A stretch of 6,594 nucleotides of DNA, from contig DAIESZ010000244.1 of assembly GCA_027346035.1 (NCBI GenBank), forward strand, positions 1 to 6,594, given 5' to 3'. The position numbers and the translations under genes were made by a program. Shown one piece after another: positions 5,672 to 6,594 of this stretch. Positions within the stretch are counted from its first letter, which is position 1, and every line of letters begins with the position of its first letter. Source of the stretch: Propionibacteriaceae bacterium (GTDB lineage Bacteria > Actinomycetota > Actinomycetes > Propionibacteriales > Propionibacteriaceae). Below the pieces are notes generated by a model. That model was not told the origin of the DNA, searched no databases, and saw nothing but the letters and a program-made list of their open reading frames with translations.

Positions 5672-6085
5672 CTACGTCGTCGCGGAGGGGCTCGGCGTCG
5701 GCGCTGGGGTTCCGAACTGCCGGTAGGCGACCTGTCCGTCACGGTCGCCCACCCGGAGCGTGCCGACCCGCACGCCGTCGCGAGTGACCGGGAAGACGTA
5801 TCCCCGCGGCATCGTGAAACCGGTGCCCAGCACCACACCCGGCTGGTTGGCCGACAGCCAGCCGGACGCGATCTGCTGGGCCTCGGCGAACGAGACCTGC
5901 GGCTGGCCGTCCTGCCGCGGGTCCATCATCCCCGGGCCCCCGCCGGGCCGGCCGTCGATCCCGACCGAGCGGATCGCGACCCGGTCCAGCCGCGGGCCGG
6001 CCACGACCAAGACGGTCAGCACCATCGAACCGAGCAGGACCGCGACGGCCGCGACGAGGGCGATCGTGTAGCCGCGACGGCTCAC
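5672..6085 (-). CDS. Membrane-anchored protein with PepSY-like C-terminal segment
   Basis: The 137-aa product begins MSRRGYT, followed by one hydrophobic helix (about residues 7-29) that serves as signal anchor, so the rest lies outside the membrane. Next is a Gly/Pro/Met-rich linker (GGGPGMMD, 48-55), then VSFAEAQQIASGWL (64-77), a helix followed by GYVFPVTRDGVRVGTLRVG (95-113) and GQVAYRQF (117-124). This helix plus beta-hairpin pattern with a G-Y-x-F strand and a closing G-x-V-x-Y resembles small PepSY-like proteins that often accompany short SHOCT membrane proteins; the match is from memory and not certain. The tail is Thr/Pro/Ser-rich. It starts with GTG, overlapping the upstream SHOCT stop codon by 4 nt (GTGA), so the two genes are translationally coupled. 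Function unknown. Confidence 0.75.
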   Translation of the reverse strand: MSRRGYTIALVAAVAVLLGSMVLTVLVVAGPRLDRVAIRSVGIDGRPGGGPGMMDPRQDGQPQVSFAEAQQIASGWLSANQPGVVLGTGFTMPRGYVFPVTRDGVRVGTLRVGDRDGQVAYRQFGTPAPTPSPSATT

Positions 6086-6360
6086 GGCTGCTGCTTCATC
6101 TCGGCGAGCGTGGTCCGCCGCGAGCGGTACGTCGCCTCGTCGATCTCACCCAGCGCGAACATCCGGTCGAGCGCCTGCTCGGGAGTCTCCGCGGGGCTGA
6201 CGGCCGACGGCGGCGCCGCGGGCGGGCCCGCCTGCGCACGGCCGGCACCGGGCCACAGCTTGACCACCAGCCACACGATCAGCACGATCAGCGCCAGCCA
6301 GAACAGCACCATCAGCAGCATGAGCAGCCCGCCGCCGTACCCGAACCCGTCGTACCTCAT
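6082..6360 (-). CDS. Small membrane protein with SHOCT domain
   Basis: From ATG 6360 the product has 92 aa: a short Gly/Tyr-rich start (RYDGFGYGGG), one strongly hydrophobic helix (about 11-36), a Pro/Ala linker (41-58) and a C-terminal SHOCT domain, PEQALDRMFALGEIDEATYRSR (60-81). SHOCT is a short C-terminal helix pair found in many membrane proteins and thought to aid oligomerisation or protein contacts. A GTG at 6369 would add three residues (VVA); I prefer the ATG because GAGGA on the minus strand lies about 10 nt before it and only 1 nt before the GTG. It is the first gene of a two-gene operon with the PepSY-like protein. Role unknown; such pairs are common in actinobacteria. Confidence 0.85.
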   Translation of the reverse strand: MRYDGFGYGGGLLMLLMVLFWLALIVLIVWLVVKLWPGAGRAQAGPPAAPPSAVSPAETPEQALDRMFALGEIDEATYRSRRTTLAEMKQQP

Positions 6361-6379
6361 CGCGACCACGTCCTCACAT

Positions 6380-6398
6380 CTCCGGCGCGCTGCCGGAG
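6380..6398 (-). promoter_or_regulatory. Hairpin in the leader of the SHOCT operon
   Basis: CTCCGGC (6380-6386) and GCCGGAG (6392-6398) form a perfect 7-bp stem with a 5-nt loop. On the minus strand its 3' arm ends in GGAG, 19 nt before ATG 6360 and just ahead of the ribosome binding site. It could influence translation or mark the end of an upstream transcript. Confidence 0.3.
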
Positions 6399-6538
6399 GT
6401 TGCGTCCAGTGTCACCCCGGCGCGAGGCCTTGCTCCACCCGAACCCTGCGCACAGCCTGTCAAGTCCCTGTGAGTCCACGCGGCGACCGTCGCCGTCCCG
6501 TGGCAGCGGCGCCGACCGTGCGCGAGGCCGACTCATGC

Positions 6539-6574
6539 CGAGGGCCGGCGCCGCGGTCGCGGCGCCGGCCCTCG
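6539..6574 (-). terminator. Strong 16-bp GC hairpin terminator
   Basis: The arms 6539-6554 and 6559-6574 are perfectly complementary over 16 bp, with the 4-nt loop GGTC. No T tract flanks it on either side. On the minus strand it begins 9 nt after a TAG at 6586-6584, the classic position for a terminator of a minus-strand gene lying beyond the window end. It would shield the SHOCT operon from read-through. Confidence 0.65.
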
Positions 6575-6583
6575 AACAAGGTC

Positions 6584-6594
6584 CTAGAAGTTGC
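6584..6594 (-). CDS. Possible last codons of a minus-strand gene (edge fragment)
   Basis: Read on the minus strand, the last bases give AAC TTC TAG, that is a C-terminus ending in Asn-Phe. The only support is the strong hairpin 9 nt downstream. The fragment is too short to name a product. Confidence 0.3.

Noticed and set aside
4852..5787. Long plus-strand frame overlapping the acyltransferase
   Set aside because: It is Arg/Ala-rich low-complexity translation of the alternative frame; the PlsC motifs lie in the other frame with a strong ribosome binding site.
6458..6463. Minus-strand TTGACA as -35 box of the SHOCT operon
   Set aside because: The hexamer is perfect, but no acceptable -10 box is found 16-19 nt downstream.
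1..6594. CRISPR array, insertion sequence, riboswitch
   Set aside because: No regularly spaced repeats, transposase signatures or known riboswitch cores were seen.

Overview
The window comes from a high-GC, Gram-positive-type bacterium. Almost every gene has strong G/C third-position bias, GTG starts are common, and several products match families typical of Actinomycetota: a HelD/HelR-type RNA polymerase motor, a lipoprotein with a lipobox, and an acyl-CoA ligase of the form common in actinobacteria. The genus cannot be fixed from this stretch.

Layout. (1) 2-625, plus strand: the C-terminal end of a HelD/HelR-like helicase, cut by the window edge. (2) 703-775: tRNA-Arg(UCU) with a hairpin terminator just behind it. 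(3) About 840-2343: a small accessory-looking segment downstream of the tRNA. It holds a lower-GC, cysteine-rich lipoprotein, a frameshifted excisionase-type helix-turn-helix remnant, and a Phd/YefM-RelE type II toxin-antitoxin pair that appears to be transcribed leaderless. (4) 2475-4823, minus strand: an acyl-CoA synthetase (AMP-forming) and a DUF2237 protein, separated by a 249-bp gap with its own hairpin. (5) 4904-5572, plus strand: a PlsC-type 1-acylglycerol-3-phosphate acyltransferase, divergent from the DUF2237 gene. (6) 5672-6360, minus strand: a two-gene operon encoding a small SHOCT-domain membrane protein and a membrane-anchored protein with a PepSY-like tail. (7) 6539-6574: a very strong hairpin, probably terminating a minus-strand gene whose last codons lie at the window end.

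How the genes relate. The acyl-CoA ligase and the acyltransferase both belong to acyl-lipid metabolism, activating fatty or aromatic acids and acylating lysophosphatidate respectively. They are on opposite strands and not in one operon, so a shared pathway is only suggestive. The toxin and antitoxin act as one module. The SHOCT and PepSY-like genes overlap by 4 nt and are surely cotranscribed. The stretch between the tRNA and the TA pair looks like the worn remnant of an element integrated near a tRNA gene, but no attachment repeat of the tRNA 3' end is visible here.

No convincing new multi-gene system was found. The most interesting points are the toxin's substituted C-terminal residue, the leaderless TA promoter with an overlapping palindrome, and the excisionase remnant lying in frame with the antitoxin.
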